Source: Paraphysomonas bandaiensis (taxonomy: Eukaryota; Chrysophyceae). From it: 40,537 nucleotides of DNA. Below the pieces are notes generated by a model. The model was not told where the DNA came from. It did not search any database and saw only the letters and a list, made by a program, of their open reading frames with translations. Positions 32,013 through 40,537 of this stretch are shown in pieces. The stretch spans positions 1-40,537 of the forward strand of contig CBFFRP010000340.1 of assembly GCA_965644295.1 (NCBI GenBank). Reading direction: 5' to 3'. Positions within the stretch are counted from its first letter, which is position 1. Each line of letters opens with the position of its first letter. Both the position numbers and the translations under genes were made by a program.

Positions 32013-32759
32013 ATGTTTCGTATATCTTCCAAGCGCCTATTCTGCACTACGAGGCCTACCTTTAGAAAGCCTAAGTTGCTGGCTATATCTGGGAGCACTA
32101 GGAAGGTAGCATTAACAGTATGCTCTTACAGGCTGCCAGTGCAATTGCTACGAAAGCTGGGGCGGATGTCACTATTGTGAATATGGAAGACTTTCCTATA
32201 CCGTTGTACAATCAGGATACGGAGAGTGAGCATATCCCCGAGACTGCCCAGAAGCTGAAGCAGCTATTCAGTGAAAGTGATGGCTTCATCGTAGCGTCCC
32301 CAGAGTACAATGGATCCATGACGCCGCTGCTCTGCAACACTCTAACCTGGATGAGTCGTCCATTCAGTAAAGATGAAACTATGTACGGCCCTTTCCAGCT
32401 GAAACATGGTGTAGTCTTGTCAGCGAGTCCTGGCGCACTAGGCGGCCTTCGGTCACTATCACCTGTACGGGCTTTGCTTACAAATCTCGGAGTAAACATT
32501 CTACCTAATCAAGTAAAGCATATTTCTAGTAATATAGTCGATGTTTTATTGTATGTTACAGGTGGCTGTCGGAAATGCTTACAAAGTGATGTCTCGCAAC
32601 GATTCGGGTGAAGTAGAGATCACGAACGAGCGCATTGCAACCATGCTACAGGGAGCCATGTTTGAGCTCGTGCATGCATCTAGAGACCGCGTGAATCGCG
32701 ATTCCACATGTGCAATGGTACAAGAATTACACGCGCAATATGGAAATATTATTGTATGA
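32013..32759 (+). CDS. NADPH-dependent FMN reductase family protein with a 1-nt frameshift near the N-terminus
   Basis: The first part, from ATG 32013 (MFRISSKRLFCTTRPTFRK, possibly a mitochondrial presequence), runs into the flavodoxin-like motif KLLAISGSTRK. The next conserved block, GSINSMLLQAASA, is read from 32105 in another frame. One base appears missing at 32103-32105, and no splice site can mend it. Downstream the frame is intact: SPEYNGSMTPLL (FMN-phosphate loop region), SASPGALGGLRS, an intron at 32513-32561 (49 nt), and a C-terminal helix exon to 32759. The family transfers hydride from NAD(P)H to quinones, chromate or azo compounds through FMN. A sequencing error in an A run is as likely as a real lesion. 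An ATG at 32120 would give a shortened protein lacking the first motif. Confidence 0.8.
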
Positions 32760-33774
32760 AATATACTGCAGTAAAAGCTTTCACTCTTGGTGTCATAATG
32801 GCAAAATTACGGAAACGTATGAATTTTATTTAAAAAGAAATAAATGTAAAACTGTGCAACCTTTAAATAGCTGAAAACATATTCTTTTAATAACAATTAA
32901 ACTTTTGCAGCCAGAAGTCCTCTGTTGAGTTCTGTAGTATGATGTCATATAGGTTGTGCAATTTAAGTAAGTTAAAAGGTGCAATGGGTGAAATAAATTC
33001 ATAGGAGTAACGGGTGAATACAGTTACAAAGTACCACCACAAAGCCCCGTAGAGTCTCATCCCAGGGGGAGACCCCCTGATCACATCCGCCAGTGAGTCC
33101 TAGGACACACGATCAAGGCGAGCCTAACAATCAACATATAGAACGGAAGTGGTCGCTGGTCGCACCTTTGGTTAAATAGTAGGATAATAGAGTTTGTGCT
33201 GATTAGTTATGGATAGAGGTCGAAATAGTCTGTCTAGCATTCAACTAGCCACCACATTGGTGCAGATTTTTAACGCCTATAGCGAAATAGTACGACTTTC
33301 AATATATATATAGTTACAAAGGAAGTAAAGTCAGTTACTGACATGTGACTATGTAAGTCATTGGTGAGCATATGATAAATAGATGTTGCTGTGAACAGGT
33401 GCTCACCAGTTAACCTGACGTTACATATATATGTTGTAAAGTGTTGAGGTTAGCGATTACAAGTCTTACTTGAAAGTACATTGTGTACAACAAAGCAAGG
33501 TTAAGATTAAATTGTGGAGCAAGGTTAACACCCTCCAGTCTTATAATATCCATAGTTATTATTATCATAGATATTTTCATATATTTCACGATCCCATATA
33601 TGTAAAATTTTTAGTAATAACAATACGTCAATTTGATGTGTACAAGATTAACGTGTAGACACTTCCTCGTCAGTATCACTGATATTCGTAAAATGTAATT
33701 ACTCTTTCAGATAGTTGCACAGGAAGCAAATTAAACAGATGCGCCGCATCAAGTGGATATATAGTTGATGCTAT
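32760..33774. repeat. intergenic with repeat-family copy 3 (33061-33311)
   Basis: 33061-33165 aligns to the reverse complement of about 10546-10440 of element B, and 33174-33311 to the 133-nt tail (TAAATAGTAGGATAATAGAG...TTTTTAACGCCTAT). It lacks the hairpin that links the two parts in element B. The rest of the gap is AT-rich and without a gene. Confidence 0.65.
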
Positions 33775-34814
33775 TTACTTAGTCTTTAGGTCGCCACTCT
33801 TACTGGCGGCCGGACGGAGATTAAGTTCTGTGGACCAGTACCGAATAGCCTCACGCATTTTTTCCCGTTCCTTAAGATCTGACCAGGGATGAAATCCTGG
33901 GCGCATATAATCAAACCACATCGGTATGAACATCGTGAAGAAGCCTGTATATTAAACATAATATTAAGTTGAACTGATTTAGAGAAAAAAATTATACTCT
34001 GAACGTACCAGGATATATGAATAGAAATCGGAATAAGTCCCGAACGCCTGACAACGTAATCCCATTCTTGTGGTCCAACATAAACTTAACGTTCAAATAA
34101 ACAACCACAGCAATAAAGATCACAGTAGTAAGGAGATGGCGATACACGCGTGCCAGATACCAACCACCAACTTCACAGTATACATCATATGCCACAGCTT
34201 TGTGTTCGGTCTCCTCTATTGCATGCCAAACCCAGAGAGCTCGGTGTGAAGGTGCTATACTGTCAATCAGGTAGCGACCCTAATAAGGTAATAACATGTT
34301 ATATATATAGATATATATCATGACATCACATACAAATAGTATACAGAAATACCTCAGGAGTTGTGAGAAGAATTTCTGCGAGAGAAGCGGTGAGATGCTC
34401 CAGTGAACACGTAATTCCGAGGCAACCATAAGCCTTGTTCGGAATCAATGGACTGTGCTCAATAACATAGAATATCTTTTGGAGCATAAAATTCACCCCG
34501 TCCATATCATGGTTGTGCTTTCCTTGGATCTTTTTATTGTAAGATGAATGCTCTGCTGCATGTTGTGCCTCCTGAGCAATGAACGCTTTCACTTCCGTAC
34601 ACAACTTATCATTTTGTTTCAGACGTGAATCATCTGCAAATCGACGTACAGCACGAACAAAAAAAGCTTCTCCTTCAGGAAACAAAGCTGACATCGAGTG
34701 GATAAAGTCAGTAACGGTCTGAGAGTTCTCTGCCCAGAACTCTGGTTCATTACTCTTAAACGGTTTCTGATCTTTACCAAGGTGACGAGGGATTATTCGA
34801 GGGATACCTGACAT
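33775..34814 (-). CDS. predicted metal-dependent hydrolase family protein (PF10118-like), 300 aa
   Basis: Exons in gene order, 34814-34353, 34279-34009 and 33944-33775 (introns 73 and 64 nt), give 300 aa. The N-terminal half has FFVRAVRRFADD and EVKAFIAQEAQHAAEHSSYN. The second exon has WVWHAIEETEHKAVAYD. The two ExxH motifs (E82-H85 and E177-H180) with nearby acidic residues give a ferritin-like di-metal site, as in the bacterial family annotated as metal-dependent hydrolase. Two hydrophobic stretches follow (TTVIFIAVVVYLNVKF and FLFIYPGFFTMFIPMW), so membrane association is likely. The true substrate of this family is not established. Homologues are mostly bacterial, so transfer is possible, but introns show it is settled in the genome. 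Confidence 0.85.
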
Positions 34815-34914
34815 TATTGAAATGTAGTTTGTTGATAGAATAACTGTGTCTTATAAGTAATAGCAGTGATATGGATGCATATACAGTTCCGTGATCCGAT
34901 TATATGAGAATATA

Positions 34915-35048
34915 CGTATGTGTCTCGGCATCTTTTGTGTATTTTTGTTCAAAGATGCCTCAAATATTGAGACAACAATTATCTGTATTCCAGCCGTGAT
35001 TGCATTGCATTCATATAGCGTAATTTAGCTTCATTGTATTTGCGAAAA
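34915..35048 (+). repeat. 130-nt dispersed hairpin repeat, copy 2
   Basis: Second copy of the 29345-29475 repeat. Here the stem GGCATCTTT/AAAGATGCC is a perfect 9 bp. It lies 100 nt upstream of the minus-strand hydrolase start, again on the promoter side of a minus-strand gene. Confidence 0.7.
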
Positions 35049-35081
35049 CATGAAATGCTGATAGATACAGAACACTGGGTT

Positions 35082-35168
35082 TATTTCATTGAAAAGTCAT
35101 CGTTTTTTCATTAAAAAGTCATGTTTTTTCACTTCTCACTGAAAAAACGATGACTTTTCAATGAAATA
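35082..35168. repeat. perfect 29-bp inverted repeat with 29-nt spacer
   Basis: 35082-35110 is the exact reverse complement of 35140-35168. The spacer carries a third, imperfect copy of the left arm (AAAAAGTCATGTTTTTTCA). It would form a very stable hairpin. It lies in the gap between the hydrolase and SNRNP27. Confidence 0.85.
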
Positions 35169-35525
35169 GATGAAATCGATATGCACAACCACCCTCTGTA
35201 TATGATAAAACCAGTACGTTGTAGCCTATAGGAGAACATCTACTTTTTATCTTGTCCTTTCCAGTGTGTAAAATTAAGAATTTTTTGAAAAAAGTCAATA
35301 ATATTCCTATATTTTCTTGTAAATATCCCTCAATTACGGCTAATAAACCCACTGTTTTTAGTAAAAATGTGGAGTCTAGAACTTGTAATCTCCAGATATA
35401 TAGTGCTGTATATGTATGTATAGTTGTACGCACTGCTCCACTCTGTGCAGGTAGCTATCTATATATATGCATAGAGACTATACTTGCTATCCATAGCCAA
35501 CTCTAACATTCTCTCTGCCATAATC

Positions 35526-36400
35526 ATGAGCACCCGTGACCGTGATCGCAGTCGTAACTATGGTCGTGATCGCAGGAGCCCTAGTGATGATGACAGATAC
35601 TCGAGATATGACAGACATCATTCTAGAGGCAGAGATCGTAGAAGCCGCAGTAGAGACAGGAGAAGCAACAGTAAAGACCGGAGAAGCCGAAGTAGAGACA
35701 GGAGAAGCAGCAGTAGGGATTATAGAAGTAGAAGCAGAGATCGCAGGAGCAGGAGTCCAGTGTCCAGGTATGTATATGTATAGGGGTGTTATATAAACAG
35801 TATCACCCAATTATAACAGGCGAGGGGACACTGGTATTCGAGATGATGGAAGATATGTTCATGCACGAAAGAGTCGCGACACCTCTAAAATACAAAGCGA
35901 GCGCCTAGCTGTTCTGAAGAAACTGACAAATGGTATGTTGTCTATTTATGGAGGCTAATCTGTGATGTGATATTTATTTGGCAAGATGGTAACTCATCGG
36001 ACGAGGAAGAGGGGGCTATTGGGACAACCGGTTCCTCAGGAATTCAGTCGGAAACTGTTTTTACTGCAGGCGCTGATGAAGTAGATGAGAAGGAAATAAT
36101 GCGGGTTATGGGGTTTGGAGGATTCGATTCGACAAAGGTACGTTGCTTCGAGTTTTTCGTTATTCTACGTTTCCGTCATGTGATTTATACGTATATAATT
36201 TTGCTGGTCTACGTACAGGAAAAGCCAGTGGAGGATAATTTCAAAGGGGCAGCGTTGGGCGCCGCTGCGAAGAACAAAAGGAGAATATACCGCCAATACA
36301 TGAATAGAAGAGGTTTGACACAATTTTTTATGGTATGTATTGCTAACTAGAATTTAATTTGGCAGGAGGCTTCAATAGGCCACTTCAGAAGCTGGATTAA
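35526..36400 (+). CDS. SNRNP27: U4/U6.U5 tri-snRNP-associated protein 27 (SNRNP27)
   Basis: Exons 35526-35767, 35820-35932, 35986-36137, 36219-36312 and 36366-36400 (introns 52, 53, 81 and 53 nt) give 211 aa. Residues 1-80 are an SR domain (RDRRSRSRDRRS repeats). The C-terminal family signature is complete: IMRVMGFGGFDSTK, then NKRRIYRQYMNRRGGFNRPL, with the RGG codon split by the last intron. The protein sits in the spliceosomal tri-snRNP and affects 5' splice-site choice in other eukaryotes. The short last exon is missed if the intron is not removed, because reading through ends at 36350. The intron 2 acceptor is AAG. Confidence 0.95.
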
Positions 36401-37127
36401 TTAAAAGCGTGTTTTGTGGTAGTTAAACGATAGGTTATTCATGAATCGTAATTGAAAAAGTTATTATTACGTGAGATGTTTTATCCAAGTTGGTATTTGA
36501 AATAGCCTACGTTAGCATATTCCAGCTGATATGTCTGTGTTTACACTATAGATAATTATGTGTTTATAAATATTAACTATAAATAATAATTAGGGATATG
36601 GAACAATAGATTATAAAGTATAATATACAGCTACTAGCAACATTTCAAGTATCAAGCACGGCCAGAACTGTCCAACATTGGCCTATAATTATGACCTCGT
36701 ATCTATTGTGTCGATCTATACTTAGTCGACAGTGAACTATATTTTTATTAAAGCTCTATGACTACGATATAGTATAGGTAAACCAGGGTCTGGTAATCAT
36801 GAATGGCCTATTAATACCATTACCGGTTACCAGGCCCTGAGGTACAAAGTACTAAAATCTAACCTACTACGGGACATCTGGAATCTGGGTATATATATAT
36901 CCGAATTGGAATATTAAGTATAGCACACTATGATCATGTTTCACACTTACTATGGCTATTATTCTGCTACAAATATCTATTATCTACAATATAGGTGCCA
37001 TCGACATGTAGAATGCAGTTTTTCACTCGGAGAAATATATGAATCAAATAAATACACGAATACGTGCAAGTTGCCGTGATTATTAAACTTTACACACTAG
37101 CACGAATGACTTTATATCAGCTTTATG
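36401..37127. other. convergent gap with an imperfect hairpin (36784-36839)
   Basis: CAGGGTCTGGTAA (36784-36796) pairs with TTACCAGGCCCTG (36827-36839), 12 of 13 bases. No gene is seen. Confidence 0.5.
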
Positions 37128-37973
37128 TTATCCCCCTCTCATAGCTTTCAAAAGCAGTTTCCTGGTCCATATAAAGTTCAATGATGCAAAGCATACAATA
37201 ATAACTAAATGGCTGTTATATAGTAAAGAGTCAAGGACTGGAACATTTACTCCTTCGTAAGTAGAGCATCCCATCCATATGTCACGATTGTATAGCATAT
37301 GAAATAAGATATATATACCCACTACATTTCTCCAGAGAAAAGTGGCAATCAGAGTCAGTCCACACGCAATGAAAATGGGACTGCTCTTCATGCTAAGCTC
37401 CGCCATTAGCCAAGAGAGGTTAAGAAATGGCGTGCTAATCTCTGCACCATACACTCCCATCATATATCGAGACCCCCCACCACAGTCTAGACGTAAAAGT
37501 GACATATGAGACACTAAGCCAAGGATGTGATGTACTATTATCTGTACAGAAGCCCAGTCTATACTACCTTTCTTCTTCGATTTCGATTTCGATGTGGACG
37601 GCCGGATTAATCCAGTATAGAAAGAATGTACCTCAAACACCAAGTCATATATTAAATATCCTACCATCACCTTCATCGAAAAAGACTCAACCACTCCAAT
37701 ACTATCATCTGAAACTCGAAACGAATGAATATTTGCCCAGTATATAAAAAATAACCCAGACATAACCAGTGAATGAAACAGTGAGGTGGATCTGTTCTGC
37801 CAAAGAACTCTCGTTGAGCTAGATAATCGTGATGTATAGCCAGGAATAGCAAGTGCACTAATAAAAGGAGATAAAAAATGAAAGGCTATGCATACAAGTG
37901 TCCATAAGGGAACTAAATACATATTATCATGCCCAACTACGTTAAATATAGACTCCAAGAGGGTGCCAGTCAT
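37128..37973 (-). CDS. TLC (TRAM/LAG1/CLN8) domain membrane protein, TLCD4/TMEM56-like, 281 aa
   Basis: Single exon. The ATG at 37973 (MTGTLLESIFNVVG) is chosen. A longer reading would need a TTG at 38024 directly after an in-frame stop. Six to seven hydrophobic helices are present. The TLC hallmark HH is in QIIVHHILGLVSHMSLL, and EISTPFLNLSWLM is the typical E-S-x-P-F-L-N motif. Such proteins are ER membrane lipid-related factors, and ceramide synthases belong to the same superfamily but need a longer Lag1 motif, which is not seen. A Lys/Ser-rich insert (STSKSKSKKKGS) lies between helices. The function is uncertain. Confidence 0.85.
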   Translation of the reverse strand: MTGTLLESIFNVVGHDNMYLVPLWTLVCIAFHFLSPFISALAIPGYTSRLSSSTRVLWQNRSTSLFHSLVMSGLFFIYWANIHSFRVSDDSIGVVESFSMKVMVGYLIYDLVFEVHSFYTGLIRPSTSKSKSKKKGSIDWASVQIIVHHILGLVSHMSLLRLDCGGGSRYMMGVYGAEISTPFLNLSWLMAELSMKSSPIFIACGLTLIATFLWRNVVGIYILFHMLYNRDIWMGCSTYEGVNVPVLDSLLYNSHLVIIVCFASLNFIWTRKLLLKAMRGG

Positions 37974-38155
37974 AACTATATCAGAGAACAGTTGGATCAC
38001 AATCAAGCTAAAACAATTCCTCAATCAAATGCAGAGGACTACTTCTTGTTTAAGGATAGATAACGAGGAGGGCGTTGCTTGTTGCATTATGCATTATACG
38101 ACTATGAGCGATCAACACATTCATATACGCCGTACATACTGCGTTACCGTGATGG

Positions 38156-38424
38156 GTGTACATACATACATACATACATACATACGTACGTACATACATA
38201 CATACATACATACATACATACATACATACATACATACATACATACATACATACATACATACATACATACATACATACATACATACATACATACATACATA
38301 CATACATACGTACATACATACATACATACATACATACATACATACATACATACATACATACATACATACATACATACATACATACATACATACATACATA
38401 CATACATACATACCTACATACATA
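38156..38424. repeat. (CATA)n microsatellite, about 270 nt
   Basis: Some 65 near-perfect CATA/TACA units interrupted by a few CGTA variants. It starts about 180 nt upstream of the TLC gene's start codon. All frames through it (Tyr-Ile-His-Thr or Met-Tyr-Val-Cys repeats) are artefacts. Confidence 0.95.
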
Positions 38425-38570
38425 AGTACGTAGATGTACAGGTACATGCATATATATACATACATAAGTACGTAGATGTAGAGGTACATGCACTTATATA
38501 CATAAGTGCGTAGATGTAGAGGTACATGCATATATATACATACATAAGTACGTAGATGTAGAGGTACACT
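38420..38570. repeat. 40-42-nt minisatellite, four copies
   Basis: The unit ATACATAAGTACGTAGATGT continues GAGGTACATGCATATAT and recurs four times directly after the CATA array. The last copy ends GAGGTACAC. Confidence 0.85.
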
Positions 38571-38585
38571 CCCTCCAAGTACTAA

Positions 38586-38825
38586 ATGTACAGCCAGGCA
38601 AGTGAGTGTCGAGATCTCATAAGGGAGGATGCGCTTACCTTACAAGCTATATACAGTACTATTCACTCTACTCACCAAATCAACTATCATCTCCGCTCAA
38701 CAAAACTCATTCTCCTTCATGTATACATAGTGAGGGAGGTCGCCTGTATGTCCAGTGGCCCCATACATGACTATCCAGTAGAGCTAACGCAGTTGTCCTC
38801 CATAGAGACTCCTAACACAAAGTAG
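38586..38825 (+). CDS. short ORF of doubtful status, 79 aa
   Basis: ATG frame MYSQASECRDLIRED to a stop at 38825. The stretch LTLQAIYST faintly recalls an RWD-domain start, but the rest does not continue as one. It may be chance sequence between the minisatellite and the 39047 gene. Confidence 0.2.
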   Translation: MYSQASECRDLIREDALTLQAIYSTIHSTHQINYHLRSTKLILLHVYIVREVACMSSGPIHDYPVELTQLSSIETPNTK

Positions 38826-39046
38826 AGTCACTTCTATGTGTGGTTACATCACCTTCACTCGTGTAACGATTGGTGGTCACAGGGATGCTCTATGCGCAGC
38901 GCATGTTTCTCGTATACTGCTGTAGGACTATCCACCTGTACACGGAGTATATATATATGTATACGTCGTCTTATATATACATATACAAGCCACCCACAGT
39001 ACTATTACTTTCATTAAACTCAAGTCTTATATAATATTATAATATT
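38826..39046 (+). promoter_or_regulatory. promoter region of the truncated 39047 gene
   Basis: Contains GTATACTGCTGTAGG at about 38913, 130 nt before the ATG, in the same place as in the 4848 gene. A TATATATATGTATACG stretch follows. Confidence 0.4.
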
Positions 39047-39118
39047 ATGGCGGATATTACGAGAGGCAAGGCTCCTCCGATAGAGGAATTGCTAGCCCAA
39101 GACCTGAGTTTAGTGCAA
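39047..39118 (+). pseudogene. first exon of a host gene cut off by a retroelement
   Basis: ATG opens 24 codons (MADITRGKAPPIEELLAQDL, then SLVQ) that end in a good donor site, GTAATA, at 39119. What follows within about 30 nt is integrase-like coding sequence of the decayed retrotransposon, not an exon. The exon and its promoter motif look intact, so the gene was probably split by insertion into intron 1. The remainder may lie beyond the right edge or be lost. Family unknown. Confidence 0.5.
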
Positions 39119-39147
39119 GTAATATTACTGTGCGTGGCTTGTATTAG

Positions 39148-40046
39148 AATTCCAAATAAGGAATGGGAGATTATTAAAAGATTTCATAACATGTTACCGG
39201 TCATCATGGTATTGATCGTGCATTACAGAAATTAAGAGACAATGGTCAAAACAAGCAGCACATGTGACAAAGTTTATAAAATCTTGTGTTTTGTCCATGT
39301 TGTCAAAAGGTGAGTAGAATTAAACCCATTATTAATGCTTATCCCTTTACAGTCTCAACATATGGTCCGATGCAGAGAATAGCAGTGGACTTCATTCAAA
39401 GTCCACAACCAGATGAGGATGGCTACACTCATATATTAGTGATTATCGATTCCTTTCTAGGTGGATAGAATTAATCCCTACTAAGGATCCCACTGCCATA
39501 TGGCGGCGGCAAAGGGATTGCTTCAATTTCTAGGCAGATATGGAGCTCTTATTGAGATTCACTCGGATCAGCTTTTGTGGATGATTTAATAAAATCATTA
39601 ATAGAAATGATTGGAAGTAATCAATCATTTTCAATGGCATACTCTAAGCAAAGAACGCTTTAGTCGAAATCATAATAGTCCAATGCGAGTAGTCAATGTT
39701 GTTGGAGATAAGTATACCCTTCAAGATATTGTTACCAAGCGTAATAAAGACTATCACATAAAGAAATTAAGGGAATTTAATTACGATCACACTACAGTTG
39801 ATCCTCAAGGAGTGGCATGTAAAGTATGTAAAGTGGTACCTTTTCCGCTAGCGATAATATTTTAAGAATAAAAGGTCAATTAAAAATTCTAGTACATTGG
39901 ATAGGGTATGAAATCCCTACATGGGAATCATGGGCAAACGTTAGAAAACGTATGCTCTACATAATTTTCTAACTCAAAATCCAGATAAAAATGTTCGAAA
40001 TTTACTACCTCAGAGTGTTGTTTATACTTCTGATGAGGAAGATTAA
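39148..40046 (+). pseudogene. integrase with chromodomain, frameshifted and internally deleted
   Basis: Fragments in three frames read in order. The zinc-binding HHCC region shows GHHGIDRALQKLRDNG and CPCCQK. The catalytic core shows GPMQRIAVDFIQ (first Asp), GYTHILVIIDSF and IHSD (second Asp). The part with the catalytic Glu is missing. The C-terminal region shows VVGDKYTLQDIVTK, and then ILVHWIGYEIPTWESWANV, a chromodomain-type motif (W-x-G-Y ... T-W-E). At least four frame changes and one deletion make it inactive. The chromodomain places the family among chromoviruses, which target chromatin marks. Confidence 0.85.
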
Positions 40047-40206
40047 TTAGAATTAAGTGTCAATTTAAAATTAGCACGTCAATCATAAGGAGAGGTAGTG
40101 TAGGACTATCTACTTATATACAGAGTATGACTTTATACATTTCACGAGGATTTGATATATAATACCTCGACTTTTTATAGTAACACTTAATGTGTAGAAG
40201 AGTAAA

Positions 40207-40537
40207 TGTAATAACCAGCTATCAGGTTATTCTATTCTACAAGCTCTCTATTGTATATGCTTAAGTTTGTACATACTATCTGTGCAAACATAGCTTGAAT
40301 ATTATTATTATTACCATAATTCACACTGAGATATATGATGTATTATGACTATGACAATTCATGCTTATCATTGACATTTACATAATCATTCAAAAGACAA
40401 AGAAAGACATGATTATCAATAATGAGACATAATGATGATACTGATGATGGATGATATATATATATGTTCTTATTATATATATATATTGACTTTAAGGCTG
40501 GAGAAGTTTACTGGAGAATTCCGGGTTTGATATCCTA
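40207..40537 (+). repeat. 3' LTR (cut by the window edge)
   Basis: TGTAATAACCAGC... matches 3769-3441 with about five mismatches in 329 nt and no net indels. The final two bases differ from the left copy, which may mark the LTR end or be chance. Confidence 0.85.

Larger units (their letters stand above)
39119..40537 (+). mobile_element. decayed chromovirus-type LTR retrotransposon, 3' part
   Basis: Starts inside integrase (about 39148), runs through a chromodomain-like C-terminus to a stop at 40046, then about 160 nt of untranslated sequence to the 3' LTR at 40207. It is 5'-truncated with an internal deletion. The LTR is the same family as the left element but in opposite orientation. A weak purine-rich tract (AGAAGAGTAAA) precedes the LTR. 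Confidence 0.85.

Noticed and set aside
37974-38024. Longer N-terminus for the TLC protein
   Set aside because: It would start at TTG immediately after an in-frame stop. The ATG at 37973 fits the family.
38050-38531. Long frames of Tyr-Ile-His-Thr or Met-Tyr-Val-Cys repeats on both strands
   Set aside because: They are translations of the CATA microsatellite. All six frames are open, which shows repeat bias rather than coding.

Overview
This is a 40.5 kb piece of an AT-rich nuclear genome from a eukaryote, almost certainly a protist. Fourteen host protein genes can be assembled with confidence or fair confidence. Eleven of them have introns, all of the inferred introns are GT-AG, and almost all are very short (mostly 45-60 nt). 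Genes lie on both strands about 0.3-3 kb apart and are not in operons. The gene set (proteasome SEM1, spliceosomal SNRNP27, kynureninase, FYVE, TLC, an SLC35D-like sugar transporter, an exostosin-like GT64, a Hint protein and a QRICH2/DUF4795-like coiled-coil protein usually linked to flagella) points to a complex, possibly flagellated unicellular eukaryote. The sequence alone does not give me a lineage.

Layout. 1-3769 (minus strand) is the 5' part of an LTR retrotransposon with an LTR, a leader and a very long open Gag/Gag-Pol frame that runs off the left edge. 4848-6115 is an unidentified five-exon gene. A tRNA-Val(CAC) lies at 7063-7135 and kynureninase at 7414-9002. 9660-10850 holds a GC-rich nest of decayed repeats. 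Next come the DUF4795-like coiled-coil gene (11269-13639, minus), the GT64 gene (14744-16017, minus), an SH3 plus coiled-coil gene (16687-18020) and a 2.9 kb gene-free, hairpin-rich interval. After these, a Hint (hedgehog-type autoprocessing) secreted protein (20935-22486, minus) diverges from a type I membrane protein (22882-24292). Then follow a small acidic protein (25150-25639, minus) diverging from SEM1 (26300-26607), a FYVE protein (27029-28912, minus), an SLC35D-type transporter (30490-31488, minus) diverging from an FMN reductase with an apparent 1-nt frameshift (32013-32759), a ferritin-like metal-dependent hydrolase family member (33775-34814, minus), SNRNP27 (35526-36400) and a TLC-domain protein (37128-37973, minus). 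Large micro- and minisatellites follow. At 39047 a host gene's first exon is cut off by a decayed chromodomain integrase, whose 3' LTR (40207-end) is about 98% identical to the left LTR but inverted.

The genes do not form one pathway. Two features recur. Neighbouring genes often share divergent promoter regions, and those regions repeatedly contain CTGCTGTA-type motifs and GTAT/CATA microsatellites close to start codons. The less ordinary items are the Gag with four CxxC pairs, the Hint gene paired with a membrane protein, the GT64 protein without its DxD motif, the RRxSW triplet in the FYVE protein, and several small dispersed repeat families.
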